From Valencia hispanica (Eukaryota > Chordata > Actinopteri > Cyprinodontiformes > Valenciidae): DNA of 64,000 bases. The notes under the pieces are model-generated. The model saw nothing but the letters and a program-made list of their open reading frames with translations, made no database searches and was not told the origin of the DNA. This document shows positions 60,548-64,000 of the stretch, one piece after another (positions within the stretch are counted from its first letter, which is position 1; each line of letters starts with the position of its first letter). Location of the stretch: NCBI GenBank assembly GCA_963556495.2, contig OY747710.1, positions 42,941,500 to 43,005,499 on the forward strand. The letters are read 5' to 3'. The translations under genes were made by a program, and so were the position numbers.

Positions 60548-61174
60548 CAGCGCCTTCCAGAGGACCTCAATGAACTTGAAATGTGTCGTACTTTGTCAGG
60601 TTAGAATCACAATCTATGTTAAATTTTATTTAGATTTCATGATAGACAGTTCAAAGTAGTGCATAACTGTGAGAGGAAAGTAGAAGAAAGAAAACAATAC
60701 CTGCGTTTCAAATAAAAATCAGAAGACTTGGTCTTGCGGTTGTATTCATCCCCCCTGACTGCACCTGTGGCTTTCTAAAGACTGATTTTTTTTTGTGTGC
60801 CCTTTTTGTCTTTAAGAAAAATAGAACAAGTTCAAACAGAGTGGATGGCTTCCTGCCATGTATTTAGCTACAACAATCTTTCAAGTGATTCCAACCAGCT
60901 TCCATGTACCTGCTGTAAAAAAGTGAGACATGGTGTTTTGCACTCAGGAGAACAGTTCAGGTTTGTCGTCATATGTGCAGAGGAACATCTTCAGCCTGTT
61001 TGCATAGTTCCCAACATGCCTTATGGAAAACTTTAACCCAAAACCTAGAAGACAGATTTGTTACATTGGTTGATTGTCCCACCTGAACTAGCTTTACATC
61101 TCTGCGGCTTCCCTAGAGTAACCATAAGCCTCTTGGCTGCTTCTCTGAATACTGCTCTCTGGACTGTCTGTCTC
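60548..61174. mobile_element. Tc1-type MITE remnant abutting the next copy
   Basis: It begins CAGCGCCTTCCAGAGGACC, then AAAGTAGTGCATAACTGTGAGAGG and AAAGTAGAAGAAAGAAAAC. Toward the right it has GAACTAGCTTTACATCTCTGCGGCTTCCC, matching the GTGGATCTCTGCAGCTCC segments of the copies at 40561 and 55298. ORF 60797-61036 is repeat-internal. Confidence 0.5.
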
Positions 61175-62211
61175 CAGTGCCTATAAAAAGTATTCACCCC
61201 GTCGATGTTTTACCCTTGTATTACCCTTGTATCAACAAATTTTGGCTTTTTTTGACAAACAAATTTACAAAATAACATTTTCAATGTCAAAGTGTAAACC
61301 CATTTCCGCAAAATAACTAGAATGAAATAAAAATATGTGACATGCAATCCAGGATTGCAATAAATATTCACTCCTATTAAAGTGACTGACCTAACTCAAC
61401 AGAGGTCCAGCCAATTGGTGCTAGCAGTCTCACAATGAGTGGAATGGAGATCCCCTGAGTGCAGTTAGTGTGTCTCAGGTGATTGTAGTATTAAGACACC
61501 ATGTCTGGAAGGTCCATTCAATGGTTAATCAGTATTCCTGGCTACCATCACAGTATGAAGACTAAAGAACACTCCAAGTGAATCAGAGAAAAGGTTTTTG
61601 AAAAGTAGAAGTCAGGGAATGGATACAAATAAATCTCTAGGGGCCTAAACACCCTCTACAGTTCAGTTGAATCCATCATCAAGACATAAAAGAAATATGG
61701 CCCATGTGTAAATCTGCATTGATTCCAATCAAGGCTCCACTAGAGTTTGCTAAAACTTAAAGTCAGGACAAGAAATTAACACAAAAAAAGTCAAAATTCT
61801 GAGATCAAAGTTGTAAAAAAAAATGTTCCAGTAGCCGTGGTCTTCTTCCATATATATGAGATGTTCGAAGCTAGGAATATTGTTTCATAACGAAACTCAA
61901 TCTTCTTCTTATCATTTGATATCATTATCATTATCATTATCATCGTCACAGAGCAGCTGGATTTATACTGAGAATAAATTACTTTTTAGTGAACTCTGAT
62001 AATTAAGATAATTTGATTGGATCAGTAAATTGCTTGGTACACTACTTAGGCTTTTGGTTGAAAAAAAAAACAATTTGAAAAGGATGTACCCTTTTTCTTC
62101 AACTTCACAATCATGGTCCAACACTTAAAATCGTTATAAAATAAACTAAGGTTTGTGGTTGACAAAATGTGAAAAAGATTTAAGGGGTGTGAACACTTTT
62201 GCAAGGCACTG
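61175..62211. mobile_element. Tc1-type MITE, ~1.04 kb, both termini present
   Basis: The left end is CAGTGCCTATAAAAAGTATTCACCCC and the right end is GGGGTGTGAACACTTTTGCAAGGCACTG, inverted with few mismatches. The expected TA flanks are mutated. Interior words GGTCCAGCCAATTGGTGCTAG and GAATGGAGATCCCCTGAGTG, plus TCTTCAACTTCACAATCATGG near the right end, are typical of the family. No transposase ORF is present, so it is non-autonomous. An ATCATT run lies at 61919-61944. Confidence 0.8.
61919..61944. repeat. (ATCATT)n short tandem repeat
   Basis: About four hexamer units. Confidence 0.85.
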
Positions 62212-63766
62212 AAGGTGGTATTTATCAAATATGTAAATGTCATGATGAGAATTTATGAATCATAGCAATAAAACAAAACTAAGGCGGTTATATCTAAAGG
62301 GTGCCTTTGTGAGAGAGCATTTGTAAAAAGAGACTCAGAGCAAACCCAGACATGGGTGCATAAATTGAAAGTGGCATACTAAATGTGATTCAGTGTTTTA
62401 AGAGGATCAGCCTCAGATACCAATTACATTACCTCTAAAACAAAGGGATAGAGCTGAAGGGCAGAGATGGAGAAAGACACTATGGCGGGTTGAGTCATGG
62501 ACGCTTTCACTCAAAGAGAAATAATTTATTTCATTGTGATATTAAAATCAATAGGCATCGATTGATAGGTTGGCTAAAGGTGAGAGGGAACATGCTCCTT
62601 TGGCTGCGAGAGGCAGACTCCCTGGAAGAAGGGGGGTAAAGGACAGAAAATGGAGGAAGAGCGAAGAGGAAAGAAGGAACGTGCGGAAGGAGGAAAACGT
62701 CTCCGTCTAGTTAACAAAGAGAGAGTGGGAAAAATGATAAAGGAAAACAGAAGAAAGGGAAGACAGAGAGCGAAAGAGTAAGAGCGAGGGAGCTCCTGCC
62801 CAGTGGAATCAATACAGAGAGTTGGAGTGGAGTACAATAGCCTCAGAGGAGGGGAGATTCACTGGTGCAAGTCTAATTCTCTCTCTCATGCACACACTCA
62901 TCCATGCACATACATTAACACGCACACCCGCTCTGAATCCTTTTTGCTTTTGCCATCTTCTGACATTTCTCTCTGGATCCTTCCTCGATGTAATTTCTTT
63001 CTCTCAGTCTCTCACCGTCTTGCTCACTCTGTTTCCACCCTTCACCTCGAACCATGCACCACACACAAACAACCCACACCAAGCACACACCACGGTACAG
63101 TCAGAGTGCAGAGGGATGAGAAGAAAGGATGAGGAAAAAAAGGCCTTCTCTCCATCACAACTCAGCACAAAACCAGTCTTAGAAAAAAATAAAAAACACG
63201 CTGCACACATGCATGTTTTCATGAAAAATACAAACGCATGAACACAAGTGGAGAAAAGTGTATTTGTTTCTAATAACTCTGTGATTTGCGCACCCAGAAG
63301 ACAGAATCAGAGGTTCTTGACTGCAAAAAGACAGTGGCTCAAACACACCTTCACACTCCAACAACTACTCCGCACTATCAGCACTCGAGACAAGTGAGGG
63401 TTCAATTAGTTCTTGATGAATGAGCCCATAAGATGCTGCTCTCTCATTTCCCTTGTTGCCAGATATCCCAGCAATCAGAGAGAAATGAATTGTCACTGTG
63501 GCGTGACTGAAACGAAGATGATGGAGGTGAGGTGGTGGTGCAGCTTGGGGAGCTTAGATAAATCATTCACACACTTCACTCTAGGTCAAAGGTGACAGCA
63601 AACCTGTTTTTTTTCTAAATTGCGTTGTGCAGTCTCCACTTCTATAAATCATACTAATATTTTGTGTTTTCAATTGTTCCAAAAGGGACCACAATCCTAA
63701 CACTGCATGTGAGCTTCCAGAACTTTCAAATTAACTCAACGGATGTTACAATGATGTTAGACTCAC
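62212..63766 (-). other. Intron following the convertase exon (proximal part)
   Basis: On the minus strand the DNA below 63767 is the intron that starts GTGAGT. The stretch down to the Tc1 element shows no exon I can recognise. 62590-62790 is purine-rich and 62880-63070 is CA/TC-rich, producing several repeat-derived ORFs on both strands. Confidence 0.6.
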
Positions 63767-63872
63767 CGTCATCAATGATGCTGACGACCACTCCATTGCC
63801 TGTTATGTTGTTCCTCCAAACTGGCATCACATTCAGGTCAAACCCACTGGAGTTGTATTCACCCTGTGCAAA
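63767..63872 (-). CDS. Kexin/furin-type proprotein convertase, internal exon up to the catalytic Asp
   Basis: Minus-strand exon encoding FAQGEYNSSGFDLNVMPVW followed by RNNITGNGVVVSIIDDG. The DLNV--VW----TG-GVVVSI-DDG pattern is the start of the catalytic domain of S8B subtilases, which cleave secretory precursors after basic residues in the Golgi, granules or at the cell surface. The first D of DDG is the charge-relay aspartate. The exon ends GACG/GTGAGT, a phase-1 donor that splits the glycine codon, as I recall for the vertebrate family. It begins after GTGTTCAG (63873 side), phase 0; a second in-frame acceptor, GCACAG, would start it at 63863. NSS and NIT are potential N-glycosylation sites. 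Asn before I-T-G recalls PCSK7, whereas PVW...ITG-GVV recalls PCSK1, so the paralogue is unresolved. Histidine and serine active-site exons are not in view. Confidence 0.75.
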
Positions 63873-64000
63873 CTGAACACGCACAAACATACGATTATGT
63901 ATCGACTTTAAAAGGATGACAGACTCTAAACCAATTAGTAATTCACTGTTTACCTGCATTAGTCTTAAATACTCAACACAGGCAAGAGGTGCTTTAAACA
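63873..64000 (-). other. Upstream intron edge of the convertase gene
   Basis: T/G-rich DNA on the minus strand leading to the acceptor (ATCGTATGTTTGTGCGTGTTCAG). No exon in the remaining bases. Confidence 0.55.

Noticed and set aside
63664..63876. Plus-strand 70-codon ORF over the convertase exon
   Set aside because: It is the antisense shadow of the minus-strand exon, which has family motifs and splice sites.

Overview
The window looks like nuclear DNA of a teleost fish. It is AT-rich, full of CA/GT, GAAA and TA microsatellites, and packed with transposon families typical of bony fish: L2/Maui-type and Rex1-type LINEs, a Rex3 (RTE clade) LINE, Tc1-like transposons of several lineages, and many hAT elements and hAT-type MITEs. 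There is no bacterial-style gene organisation, no operon and no CRISPR array.

Only one convincing host coding segment was found, at the far right edge on the minus strand (63767-63872). It is a single exon with canonical splice sites. It encodes the region of a kexin/furin-type proprotein convertase (subtilase family S8B) that leads into the catalytic aspartate. No following exon was recognised by eye, so the rest of the window is most simply read as the downstream intron of that gene, or an intron plus intergenic DNA, serving as a landing site for transposons. Which convertase paralogue it is cannot be settled from one short exon.

Layout: 1-890, 3' end of an L2-type LINE; 890-4600, decayed DNA transposons (hAT end, Tc1 remnant, hAT BED-finger fragment); 6030-6364, another LINE 3' UTR; 9815-12145, a mutated Rex1-type LINE; 12454-15834, a stack of hAT elements whose target-site duplications show one element inserted into the duplication of another; 18430-19438, a hAT element; 19555-20340, a Tc1 transposase relic; 23179-23582, a MITE with a long direct duplication; 28369-30430, Tc1-type MITE and fragments; 32496-33422, a hAT copy whose transposase ORF has been collapsed by internal deletion; 35540-36240, Tc1-type remnant; 37139-37757, a well-preserved Rex3 copy with target-site duplication; 39905-43060, Tc1 remnant, a hAT element and a Tc1 transposase relic; 46326-46775, two hAT MITEs; 47753-50171, a composite hAT-like block; 50521-51042, a TTAA-flanked MITE; 52897-53548, MITE, TA tract and transposon/LINE tails; 54673-56512 and 60548-62211, Tc1-type elements.

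The genes do not form a pathway. The transposon coding regions are mostly decayed. The stretches between repeats hold no recognisable genes; a few have the compact, AT-core and homeodomain-site-rich look of conserved non-coding DNA, which only a cross-species alignment could confirm.
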